A stretch of 64,000 nt of DNA from contig NW_027018049.1 of assembly GCF_032854445.1 (NCBI RefSeq), forward strand, positions 37,627 through 101,626, given 5' to 3'. This stretch comes from Liolophura sinensis. Taxonomy: Eukaryota; Mollusca; Polyplacophora; Chitonida; Chitonidae. The position numbers were made by a program, and so were the translations under genes. Positions 38,301 to 49,490 of this stretch are shown here, one piece after another; the first letter of the stretch is position 1, and the number at the start of each line of letters is the position of its first letter. Under the pieces are notes generated by a model. The model saw only the letters and a program-made list of their open reading frames with translations. It ran no database searches and was not told the origin of the DNA.

Positions 38301-40677
38301 TTTTGTTAATTGAAATCGGCTACACTGTACTATGTACCATCGCGACTGGTCATTACTATATTCAACTTTTGACTATATGTTATGTGCCCTTCGGTAGCCC
38401 AGAAGACGTCAAATCTTTGGGCTAAGCCCATTTTACTCACCCAGCAATTGCCTTACTTCTAAGTGCAAGACAATCTCAATGTCTTTATCTACGTGTAGAA
38501 AAAACCACACCATTTCTACGTGAAAAACAGAAGGTACTTGATACAGTCTGCTGTAAAAAAGTACAACTGAACACTGACCCACTTCAGTAAGGTGCCAAAA
38601 GATGCGGAATTGAGCCAGGCATCGGCAGCTGTTGAAAAATTGCAAATTTTCCTGGTTTCCATGGAGTAAGAGACGTTGCTGGGCACGTGATTATGACATA
38701 AATGATCATTCAATTGTCGCTACAGCCAAAAGTATTGGTCGGAGAGCAACGCGGATTGCACCATTCGATTCTCGTCACAAAATACGTCGGATTAGCCTCT
38801 TACTAGTTGCACTGGAACAATTTTTCCACTTTTGCATTTTTGCCTGGTGTTTTTGTTAATTGAAACCGGCTACACTGTACTCTGTACAATCGCGACTGGT
38901 CATTACTATATTCAACTTTTGACTATAAGTTATGTGCCCTTCGGTAGCCCAGAAGACGTCAAATCTTTGGGCTCAGCCCATTTAACTCACCCAGAAATTG
39001 TCTTACTTCTAAGTGCAAGACAATCTCAATGTCTTTATCTACGTGTAGAAAAACCACACCATTTGTACATAAAAAACACAAGGTACTTGATACAGTCTGC
39101 TGTAAAAAGTACAACTGAACACTGACCCACTTCAGTAAGGTGCCAAAAGATGCGGAATTGAGCCAGGCATCGGCAGCTGTTGAAAAATTGCAAATATCCC
39201 TGGTTTCCATGGAGTAAGAGCCTTTACTGGGCACGTGATTATGACATCAATGATAATTGAATTGTCGCTACAGCCAAAAGTATTGGTCGGAGAGCAACGC
39301 GGATTGCACCATTCGATTTCTCGTCACAAAATACGTCGGATTAGCCTCTTACTAGTAGCACTGGAACATTTTTCCAATTTGCATTTTTGCCTGGTGTTTT
39401 TGTTAATTGAAACCGGCTACACTGTACTCTGTGCAATCGCGACTGGTCATTACTATATTCAACTTTTGACTATAAGTTATGTGCCCTTTGGTAGCCCAGA
39501 AGACGTCAAATCTTTGGGCTAATCCCATTTAACTCACCCAGCAATTGTCTTATTTCTAAGTCCAAGACAATCTCAATGTCTTTATCTACGTGTAGAAAAA
39601 CCACACCTTTTGTACATAAAAATCACAAGGTACTTGATACAGTCTGCTGTAAAAAGTACAACTGACAACAGACCCACATTTATAAGGTGCCAAAAGATGT
39701 GGAATTGGGCCAGCATCGGCAGCTGTTAAAAAATTGGCAAATTTCCCTGGTTTCCATGGAGTAAGAGCCGCTGTTACGCACGTGATTATGACATCAATGA
39801 TCATTGAATTGTCGCTACAGCCAAAGTATTGGTCGGAGAGCAACGCGGATTGCACCATTCGATTTCTCGTCACTAAATACGTCGGATTAGCCTCTTACTA
39901 GTAGCACTGGAACATTTTTCCAATTTTGCATTTTTGCCTGGTCTTTTTGTTAATTGAAACCGGCTACACTGTACTCTGTGCATCCCGACTGGTCATTACT
40001 ATATTCAACTTTTGACTATAAGTTATGTGCCCTTCGGTAGCCAGAAGACGTCAAATCTTTGGCTAAGGCCCATTTAACTCACCCAGCAATTGTCTTATTT
40101 CTAAGTCCAAGACAATCTCAATGTCTTTATCTACGTGTAGAAAAACCACACCATTTCTACGTGAAAATCACAAGGTACTTGATACAGTCTGCTGTAAAAA
40201 GTACAACTGAACACTGACCCACTTCAGTAAGGTGCCAAAAGATGCGGAATTGAGCCAGGCATCGGCAGCTGTTGAAAAATTGCAAATTTTCCTGGTTTCC
40301 ATGGAGTAAGAAGCCGTTGCTGGGCACGTGATTATGACATCAATAATCATTCAATTGTCGCTACAGCCAAAAGTATTGGTCGGAGAGCAACGCGGATTGC
40401 ACCATTCGATTTCTCGTCACAAAATACGTCGGATTAGCCTCTGACTAGTAGCACTGGAACAATTTTTCCACTTTTGCATTTTTGCCTGGTCTTTTTGTTA
40501 ATTGAAACCGGCTACACTGTACTCTGTGCAATCGCGACTGGTCATTACTATATTCAACTTTTGACTATAAGTTATGTGCCCTTCGGTAGCCCAGAAGACG
40601 TCAAATCTTTGGGCTAAGGCCCATTTAACTCACCCAGCAATTGTCTTACTTCTAAGTCCAAGACAATCTCAGTGTCT
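35308..40677 (+). repeat. Transition to second monomer class (ACTAGT, GCGGATTGC)
   Basis: Anchors are at 35,308, 35,853, 36,404, 36,952, 37,503, 38,052, 38,602, 39,150, 39,697 and 40,242. From 37,503 on, most monomers carry GCGGATTGCACC and CTTACTAGT, which are almost absent to the left. A further local marker, CTCTGTGCAATCG, appears near 37,785 and recurs up to about 44,917 but not elsewhere that I saw. The linker form GACCACAG first becomes common here. Scattered one-base indels are frequent. A locally diverged stretch lies at 37,111-37,160. Confidence 0.82.
37111..37160. other. Clustered substitutions within one monomer
   Basis: Around 50 bp of the monomer anchored at 36,952 reads CCATTTCTATTTTTCGCC and CGGGATAGACTTTTAATAG, where the family has CCATTCGATTTCTCGTC and CGGATTAGCCTCTTACTAG. 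That is about ten changes in 50 bp, whereas the rest of the monomer is ordinary. TTAATAGTAG and CGCCAC are shared with the last monomer of the window (near 63,737-63,770), so part of the patch is an existing minor variant. The remainder could be gene conversion from a diverged copy or poor base calling. Confidence 0.6.
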
Positions 40678-40707
40678 TTATTTACGTGTAGAAAAACACG
40701 TAAATAA
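40678..40707. repeat. Fold-back deletion junction, copy 1 (12 bp perfect stem, 6 nt loop)
   Basis: TTATTTACGTGT at 40,678-40,689 is followed by AGAAAA and then its exact reverse complement ACACGTAAATAA at 40,696-40,707. The sequence then continues with GCCTCTTACC, which in a normal monomer lies 278 bp farther on. The deleted part includes the linker, anchor and palindrome cluster. Normal monomers read GTGTAGAAAAACCACACC here. The 12 bp inverted copy of the immediately preceding bases is best explained by a fold-back template switch during the deletion. An alternative is a plain deletion joined at the ACGT of ATACGTCGG with later changes. Confidence 0.88.
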
Positions 40708-43698
40708 GCCTCTTACCAGCAGCACTGGAACAATTTTTCCAATTTTGCATTTTTGCCTGGTCTTTTTGTTAATTGAAGTCGGCTACACTGTACTCTGTAC
40801 AATCGCGACTGGTCATTACTATATTCAACTTTTGACTATAAGTTATGTTGCCCTTCGGTAGCCCAGAAGACCTGAAATCTTTGGGCCAAGCCCATTTAAC
40901 TCACCCAGCAATTGTCTTACTTCTAAGTGCACGACAATCTCAATGTTGTTATCTACGTGTAGAAAAACCACACCTTTTGTACATAAAAATCACAAGGTAC
41001 TTGATGCAGCCTGCTGTAAAAAGTACAACTGACCGCAGACCCACATGAATAAGGTGCCAAAAGATGTGGAATTAAGCCAGGCATCGGCAGCTGTTGAAAA
41101 ATTGCAAATTTCCCTGGTTTCCATGGAGTAAGAGCCGTTGCTGTGCACGTGATTATGACATAAATAATCATTCAATTGTCACTACAGCCAAAAGTATTGG
41201 TCGGAGAGCAACGCCGATTGCACCATTCGATTTGTCGTCACAAAATACGTCGGATTGTACTCTTACCAGCAGCACTGGAACAATTTTTCCAATTTTGCAT
41301 TTTTGCTTGGTCTTTTTGTTAATTGAAATCGGCTACACTGTCCCTGTGTACTATCGCGACTGGTCATTACTATATTCAACTTTTGACTATAAGTTATGTG
41401 CCCTTCGGTAGCCCAGAAGACCTGAAATCTTTGGGCTAAGCGCATTTAACTCACCCAGCAATTGTGTTACTTCTAAGTGCAAGACAATCTCAATGTCTTT
41501 ATTTACGTGTAGAAAAACCACAACTTTTGTACATAAAAATCACCAGGTACTTGATACAGTCTGCTTTAAAAGTACAACTAAACACTGACCCACATGAATA
41601 AGGTGGCAAAAGATGCGGAATTTAGCCAGGCATCGGCAGCTGTTGAAAAATTGCAAATTTTCCTGGTTTCCATGGAGTAAGAGCCGTTGCTGGGCACGTG
41701 ATTATGACATCAATGATCATTCAATTGTCACTACAGCCAAAAGTATTGGTCGGAGAGCAACGCGGTTTGCACCAATCGATTTGTCGTCACAAAATACGTC
41801 GGATTAGCCTCTTACCAGCAGCACTGGAACAATTTTTCGAATTTTGCATTTTTGCCTGGTCTTTTTGTTAATTGAAATCGGCTACACTGTACTCTGTACA
41901 ATCGCGACTGGTCATTACTATATTCAACTTTTGACTATAAGTTATGTGCCCTTCGGTAGCCCAGAAGACCTGAAATCTTTGGGCCAAGCCCATTTAACTC
42001 ACCCAGCAATTGTGTTACTTCTAAGTGCAAGACAATCTCAATGTCTTTATTTACGTGTAGAAAAAACCACACCTTTTGTACATAAAAATCACAAGGTACT
42101 TGATACAGTCTGCTGTAAAAAGTACAACTGACAACAGACCCCACATGAATAAGGTGGCAAAAGATGCGGAATTTAGCCAGGCATCGGCAGCTGTTGAAAA
42201 ATTGCAAATATCCCTGGTTTCCATGGAGTAAGAGCCGTTGCTGGGCACGTGATTATGACATCAATGATCATTCAATTGTCACTACAGCCAAAAGTATTGG
42301 TCAGAGAGCAACGCGGTTTGTACCATTCGATTTCTCGCCACAAAATACGTCGGATTAGCCTCTTACTAGTAGCACTGGAACAATTTTTCCACTTTTGCAT
42401 TTTTACTGCTCATTTTGTTAATTGAAATCGGCTACACTGTACTCTGTACAATCGCGACTGGTCATTACTATATTCAACTTTTGACTATAAGTTATGTGCC
42501 CTTCGGTAGCCCAGAAGACGTCAAATCTTTGGGCCAAGCCCATTTAACTCACCCAGCAATTGTCTTATTTCTAAGTGCAAGACAATCTCAATGTCTTTAT
42601 TTACGTGTAGAAAAACCACACCTTTTGTACATAAAAATCACAAGGTACTTGATACAGTCTGCTGTAAAAAGTACAACTGACAACATACTCACATGAATAA
42701 GGTGGCAAAAGATGCGGAATTTAGCCAGGCATCGGCAGCTGTTGAAAAATTGCAAATTTTCCTGGTTTCCATGGAGTAAGAGCCGTTGCTGGGCACGTGA
42801 TTATGACATCAATGATCATTCATTTGTCACTACAGCCAAAAGTATTGGTCGGAGAGCAACGCAGTTTGCACCATTCGATTTCTCGTCACAAAATACGTCG
42901 GATTAGCCTCTTACCAGCAGCACTGGAACAATTTTTTCGAATTTTGCATTTTTGCCTGGTCTTTTTGTTAATTGAAATCGGCTACACTGTGCTATGTACC
43001 ATCGCGACTGGTCTTTACTATATTCAACTTTTGACTATATGTTATGTGCCCTTCGGTAGCCCAGAAGACGTCAAATCTTTGGGCTCAGCCCATTTTACTC
43101 ACCCAGCAATTGCCTTACTTCTAAGTCGAAGACAATCTCAATGTCTTTATCTACGTGTAGAAAAACCACACCATTTCTACGTGAAAAACACAAGGTACTT
43201 GATACAGTCTGCTGTAAAAAGTACAACTGAACACTGACCCACTTCAGTAAGGTGCCAAAAGATGCGGAATTGAGCCAGGCATCGGCAGCTGTTGAAAAAT
43301 TGCAAATTTTCCTGGTTTCCATGGAGTAAGAGCCGTTGCTGGGCACGTGATTATGACATAAATGATCATTCAATTGTCGCTACAGCCAAAAGTATTGGTC
43401 GGAGATTGCAACGCGGATTGCACCATTCGATTTCTCGTCACAAAATACGTCGGATTAGCCTCTTACTAGTAGCACTGGAACTGTTTTTTCCACTTTTGCA
43501 TTTTTGCCTGGTCTTTTTGTTAATTGAAACCGGCTACACTGTACTCTGTGCAATCGCGACTGGTCATTACTATATTCAACTTTTGACTATAAGTTATGTG
43601 CCCTTCGGTAGCCCAGAAGACGTCAAATCTTTGGGCTAAGCCCATTAAACTCACCCAGCAATTGTCTTACTTCTAAGTCCGAGACAATCTCAATGTCT

Positions 43699-43728
43699 TT
43701 ATTTACGTGTAGAAAAACACGTAAATAA
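43699..43728. repeat. Fold-back deletion junction, copy 2
   Basis: This is identical to the junction at 40,678: left arm 43,699-43,710, loop 43,711-43,716, right arm 43,717-43,728, then GCCTCTTACC. The preceding monomer (anchor 43,262) carries GTGCAATCG and AAGTCCGAGAC, and the latter is shared with copy 3 but not with copy 1. The distance to copy 1 is 3021 bp, about five full monomers plus one of 271 bp. Confidence 0.88.
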
Positions 43729-45066
43729 GCCTCTTACCAGCAGCACTGGAACAATTTTTCGAATTTTGCATTTTTGCCTTGTGTTTTTGTTAATTGAAAT
43801 CGGCTACACTGTACTCTGTACAATCGCGAATGGTCATTACTATATTCAACTTTTGACTATAAGTTATGTGCCCTTCGGTAGCCCAGAAGACCTGAAATCT
43901 TTGGGATTAGCGCATTTAACTCACCCAGCAATTGTGTTACTTCTAAGTGCAAGACAATCTCAATGTCTTTATTTACGTGTAGAAAAACCTGACCTTTTGT
44001 ACATAAAAATCACAAGGTACTTGATACAGTCTGCTGTAAAAAGTACAACTGACAACAGACCCACATGAATAAGGTGGCAAAAGATGCAGAATTTAGCCAG
44101 GCATCGGCAGCTGTTGAAAAATTGCAAATAACCCTGGTTTCCATGGAGTAAGAGCCGTTGCTGGGCACGTGATTATGACATCAATGATCATTCAATTGTC
44201 ACTACAGCCAAAAGTATTGGTCGGAGAGCAACGCGGTTCGCACCATTCGATTTGTCGTCACTAAATACGTCGGATTAGCCTCTTACCAGCAGCACTGGAA
44301 CAATTTTTCGAATTTTGCATTTTTGCCTGGTCTTTTTGTTAATTGAAATCGGCTACACTGTACTATGTACCCTCGCGACTGGTCATTACTATATTCAACT
44401 TTTGACTATATGTTATGTGCCCTTCGGTAGCCCAGAAGACGTCAAAGTTTTGGGCTAAGCCCATTTAACTCACCCAGCAATTGCCTTACTTCTAAGTCGA
44501 AGACAATCTCAATGTCTTTATCTACGTGTAGAAAAACCAGACCATTTGTACATAAAAAACACAAGGTACTTGATACAGTCTGCTGTAAAAAGTACAACTG
44601 AACACTGACCCACATTTATAAGGTGCCAAAAGATGCGGAATTGGGCCAGGCACCGGCAGCTGTTAAAAAATTGCAAATATCCCTGGTTTCCATGGAGTAA
44701 GAGCCGTTGCTGGGCACGTGATTATGACATCAATGATCATTGAATTGTCGCTACAGCCAAAAGTATCGGTCGGAGAGCAACGCGGATTGCACCATTCGAT
44801 TTCTCGTCACAATATACGTCGGATTAGCCTCTTACTAGTAGCACTGGAACAGTTTTTCCACTTTTGCATTTTTGCCTGGTCTTTTTGTTAATTGAAACCG
44901 GCTACACTGTACTCTGTGCAATCGCGACTGGTCATTACTATATTCAACTTTTGACTATAAGTTATGTGCCCTTCGGTAGCCCAGAAGACGTCAAATCTTT
45001 GGGCTAAGCCCATTTAACTCACCCAGCAATTGTCTTACTTCTAAGTCCGAGACAATCTCAATGTCT

Positions 45067-45096
45067 TTATTTACGTGTAGAAAAACACGTAAATAA
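45067..45096. repeat. Fold-back deletion junction, copy 3
   Basis: Same junction again: left arm 45,067-45,078, loop 45,079-45,084, right arm 45,085-45,096. The distance to copy 2 is 1368 bp, equal to two monomers plus 271 bp. Flanks are again of the second class on the left (ACTAGT, GTGCAATCG, AAGTCCGAGAC) and of the first class on the right (TTACCAGCAGCACTGG). The junction therefore also joins two monomer classes, and the same join in all three copies points to a single event followed by spreading. Confidence 0.88.
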
Positions 45097-45654
45097 GCCT
45101 CTTACCAGCAGCACTGGAACAATTTTTCCAATTTTGCATATTTGCCTGGTCTTTTTGTTAATTGAAATCGGCTACACTGTACTCTGTACAATCGCGACTG
45201 GTCATTACTATATTCAACTTTTGACTATAACTTATGTGCCCTTCGGTAGCCCAGAAGACCTGAAATCTTTGGGCTAAGCGCATTTAACTCACCCAGCAAT
45301 TGTCTTACTTCTAAGTGCAAGACAATCTCAATGTCTTTATTTACGTGTAGAAAAACCACACCATTTCTACGTGAAAAACACAAGGTACTTGATACAGTCT
45401 GCTGTAAAAAGTACAACTAAACACTGACCCACATTTATAAGTTGCCAAAAGATGCGGAATTGGGCCAGGCATCGGCAGCTGTTAAAAAATTGCAAATATC
45501 CCTGGTTTCCATGGAGTAAGAGCCGTTGCTGGGCACGTGATTATGACATCAATGATCATTCAATTGTCGCTACAGCCAAAAGTATCGGTCAGAGAGCAAC
45601 GCGGTTTGCACCATTTGATTTCTCGTCACAAAATACGTCGGATTAGCCTCTTAC

Positions 45655-47297
45655 CAGCAGCACTGGAACAATTTTTCCAATTTTTCATTTTTGCTTGGTC
45701 TTTTTGTTAATTGAAATCGGCTACACTGTCCTATGTACTATCGCGACTGGTCATTACTATATTCAACTTTTGACTATAAGTTATGTGCCCTTCGGTAGCC
45801 CAGAAGACCTCAAATCTTTGGGCTAAGCCCATTTAACTCACCCAGCAATTGTCTTACTTCTAAGTGCAAGACAATCTCAATGTCTTTATCTTCGTGTAGA
45901 AAAACCAGACCATTTGTACATAAAAAACACAAGGGACTTGATACAGTCTGCTGTAAAAAGTACAACTGACCACAGACCCACATGAATAAGGTGCCAAAAG
46001 ATGCGGAATTGAGCCAGGTATCGGCAGCTGTTGAAAAATTGCAAATTTCCCTGGTTTCCATGGAGTAAGGGCAGTTGCTACGCACGTGATTATGACATAA
46101 ATGATCATTAAATTGTCGCTACAGCCAAAAGCATTGGTCGGAGAGCAACGCGGTTTGCACCATTCGATTTCTCGTCACAAAATACGTCGGATTAGCCTCT
46201 TACTAGTAGCACTGGAACAGTTTTTCCACTTTTGCATTTTTACCTGGTCTTTTTGATAATTGAAATCGGCTACACTGTACTCTGTACAATCGCGACTGGT
46301 CATTACTATATTCAACTTTTGACTATAAGTTATGTGCCCTTCGGTAGCCCAGAAGACGTCAAATCTTTGGGCTAAGCCCATTTAACTCACCCAGCAATTG
46401 TCTTACTTCTAAGTCCAAGACAATCTCAATGTCTTTATCTACGTGTAGAAAAACCAGACCATTTGTACATAAAAAACACAAGGTACTTGATACAGTCTGC
46501 TGTAAAAAGTACAACTAAACACTGACCCACATTTATAAGGTGCCAAAAGATGCGGAATTGGGCCAGGCATTGGCAGCTGTTGAAAAATTGCAAATTTCCC
46601 TGGTTTCCATGGAGTAAGAGACGTTGCTGGGCACGTGATTATGACATCAATGATCATTCAATTGTCACTACAGCCAAAAGTATTGGTTGGAGAGCAACGC
46701 GGTTTGCACCATTCGATTTCTCGTCACAAAATACGTCGGATTAGCCTCTTACCAGCAGCACTGGAACAGTTTTTCCACTTTTGCATTTTTACCTGGTCTT
46801 TTTGTTAATTGAAATCGGCTACACTGTACTCTGTACAATCGCGACTGGTCATTACTATATTCAACTTTTGACTATAAGTTATGTGCCCTTCGGTAGCCCA
46901 GAAGACCTCAAATCTTTGGGCTAAGCCCATTTAACTCACCCAGCAATTGCCTTACTTCTACGTGCAAGACAATCTCAATGTCTTTATCTACGTGTAGAAA
47001 AACCACACCATTTGTACATAAAAATCACAAGGTACTTGATGCAGTCTGCTGTAAAAAGTACAACTGACAACAGACCCACATGAATAAGGTGCCAAAAGAT
47101 GCGGAATTGAGCCAGGTATCGGCAGCTGTTGAAAAATTGCAAATTTTCCTGGTTTCCATGGAGTAAGAGCCGTTGCTGGGCACGTGATTATGACATCAAT
47201 GATCATTCAATTGTCACTACAGCCAAAAGTATTGGTCGGAGAGCAACGCCGTTTGCGCCATTCGATTTCTCGTCACAAAATACGTCGGATTAGACTC
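45655..47297 (+). repeat. Trimer higher-order unit T1
   Basis: This unit contains anchors 46,001, 46,550 and 47,099. Markers are CTGTCCTATGTACTATCG, ATCTTCGTGTAG with AAACCAGACC and AAGGGACTTG, GTAAGGGC with GCTACGC, and GGTTGGAGAGC after GTATT. The same series returns about 1647 bp later in T2. Boundaries are approximate because the edges lie in sequence common to all monomers. Confidence 0.82.
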
Positions 47298-48948
47298 TTA
47301 CCAGCAGCACTGGAACAATTTTTCCAATTTTGCATTTTTGCTTGGTCTTTTTGTTAATTGAAATCGGCTACACTGTCCTATGTACTATCGCGACTGGTCA
47401 TTACTATATTCAACTTTTGACTATAAGTTATGTGCCCTTCGGTAGCCCAGAAGACCTCAAATCTTTGGGCTAAGCCCATTTAACTCACCCAGCAATTGTC
47501 TTACTTCTAAGTCGAAGACAATCTCAATGTCTTTATCTTCGTGTAGAAAAACCAGAACATTTGTACATAAAAAACACAAGGGACTTGATACAGTCTGCTG
47601 TAAAAAGTACAACTGACCACAGACCCACATGAATCAGGTGCCAAAAGATGCGGAATTGAGCCAGGTATCGGCAGCTGTTGAAAAATTGCAAATTTCCCTG
47701 GTTTCCATGGAGTAAGGGCCGATGCTACGCCCGTGATTATGACATAAATGATCATTAAGTTGTCGATACAGCCAAAAGCATTGGTCGGAGAGCAACGCGG
47801 TTTGCACCATTCGATTCTCGTCACAAAATACGTCGGATTAGCCTCTTACTAGTAGCACTGGAACAGTTTTTCCACTTTGCATTTTTACCTGGTCTTTTTG
47901 ATAATTGAAATCGGCTACACTGTACTCTGTACAATCGCGACTGGTCATTACTATATTCAACTTTTGACTATAAGTTATGTGCCCTCTCGGTAGCCCAGAA
48001 GACGTCAAATCTTTGGGCTAAGCCCATTTAACTCACCCAGCAATTGTCTTACTTCTAAGTCCAAGACAATCTCAATGTCTTTATCTACGTGTAGAAAAAC
48101 CAGACCATTTGTACATAAAAAACACAAGGTACTTGATACAGTCTGCTGTAAAAAGTACAACTAAACACTGACCCACATTTATAAGGTGCCAAAAGATGCG
48201 GAATTGGGCCAGGCATTGGCAGCTGTTGAAAAATTGCAAATTTCCCTGGTTTCCATGGAGTAAGAGACGTTGCTGGGCACGTGATTATGACATCAATGAT
48301 CATTCAATTGTCACTACAGCCAAAAGTATTGGTTGGAGAGCAACGCGGTTTGCACCATTCGATTTCTCGTCACAAAATACGTCGGATTAGCCTCTTACCA
48401 GCAGCACTGGAACAGTTTTTTCCACTTTTGCATTTTTACCTGGTCTTTTTGTTAATTGAAATCGGCTACACTGTACTCTGTACAATCGCGACTGGTCATT
48501 ACTATATTCAACTTTTGACTATAAGTTATGTGCCCTTCGGTAGCCCAGAAGACCTCAAATCTTTGGGCTAAGCCCATTTAACTCACCCAGGCAATTGCCT
48601 TACTTCTACGTGCAAGACAATCTCAATGTCTTTATCTACGTGTAGAAAAACCACACCATTTGTACATAAAAATCACAAGGTACTTGATGCAGTCTGCTGT
48701 AAAAAGTACAACTGACAACAGACCCCACATGAATAAGGTGCCAAAGATGCGGAATTGAGCCAGGTATCGGCAGCTGTTGAAAAATTGCAAATTTTCCTGG
48801 TTTCCATGGAGTAAGAGCCGTTGCTGGGCACGTGATTATGACATCAATGATCATTCAATTGTCACTACAGCCAAAAGTATTGGTCGGAGAGCAACGCCGT
48901 TTGCGCCATTCGATTTCTCGTCACAAAAAACGTCGGATTAGACTCTTA
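47298..48948 (+). repeat. Trimer higher-order unit T2
   Basis: Anchors 47,648, 48,196 and 48,747 match T1 in order (offsets about 1647 bp). The private GGCATTGGCAGCTG and GGTTGGAGAGC monomer of T1 at 46,550 is repeated at 48,196 with almost no change. T2 has extra one-base indels relative to T1, such as CATTCGATTCTCG near 47,812, CCACTTTGC near 47,872 and GCCCTCTCGG near 47,985. T2 also has the E-box change CCCGTG near 47,730. Confidence 0.82.
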
Positions 48949-49490
48949 CCAGCAGCACTGGAACAATTTTTCAATTTTGCATTTTTGCTTGGTCTTTTTG
49001 TTAATTGAAATCGGCTACACTGTCCTATGTACTATCGCGACTGGTCCATTACTATATTCAACTTTTGACTATAAGTTATGTGCCCTTCGGTAGCCCAGAA
49101 GACCTCAAATCTTTGGGCTAAGCCCATTTAACTCACCCAGCAATTGTCTTACTTCTAAGTCGAAGACAATCTCAATGGTCTTTATCTTCGTGTAGAAAAA
49201 CCCAGACCATTTGTACATAAAAAACACAAGGGACTTGATACAGTCTCCTGTAAAAAGTACAACTGACCACAGACCCACATGAATCAGGTGCCAAAAGATG
49301 CGGAATTGAGCCAGGTATCGGCAGCTGTTGAAAAATTGCAAATTTCCCTGGTTTCCATGGAGTAAGGGCCGATGCTACGCACGTGATTATGACATAAATG
49401 ATCATTAAGTTGTCGATACAGCCAAAACCATTGGTCGGAGAGCAACGCGGTTTGCACCATTGGTTTTCTCGTCACAAAATACGTCGGATT
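48949..49490 (+). repeat. Partial third trimer unit T3
   Basis: One monomer's length continues the trimer series (anchor 49,298 with GTAAGGGCC, GATGCTACGC and AAGTTGTCGATACAG as in T2). Similarity ends near 49,490, where this copy has TTACCAGCAG and T2 has TTACTAGTAG. One-base changes such as GGTCCATTAC, AATGGTCTTT, AAACCCAGACC and CACAAAAAACG are frequent. Confidence 0.78.

Larger units (their letters stand above)
40708..45654 (+). repeat. Segment containing truncated 271 bp monomers
   Basis: Full anchors are at 41,064, 41,613, 42,164, 42,712, 43,262, 44,084, 44,633 and 45,452. The gaps between 40,242 and 41,064, 43,262 and 44,084, and 44,633 and 45,452 exceed one monomer because each includes a truncated copy. 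GGTGGCAAAAGATG with GAATTTAGCC marks several of these monomers (41,613, 42,164, 42,712, 44,084). First-class and second-class monomers are interleaved here, unlike the more uniform segments on either side. At 41,341 a short CTGTCCCTGTGTACT variant replaces the usual ACTGTACTCTGTAC. Confidence 0.82.

Noticed and set aside
40678-40707. Hairpin as the terminal inverted repeat of an inserted transposon
   Set aside because: The arms are adjacent with a 6 nt loop, nothing is inserted between them, and 278 bp of monomer is missing instead; no target-site duplication is present.
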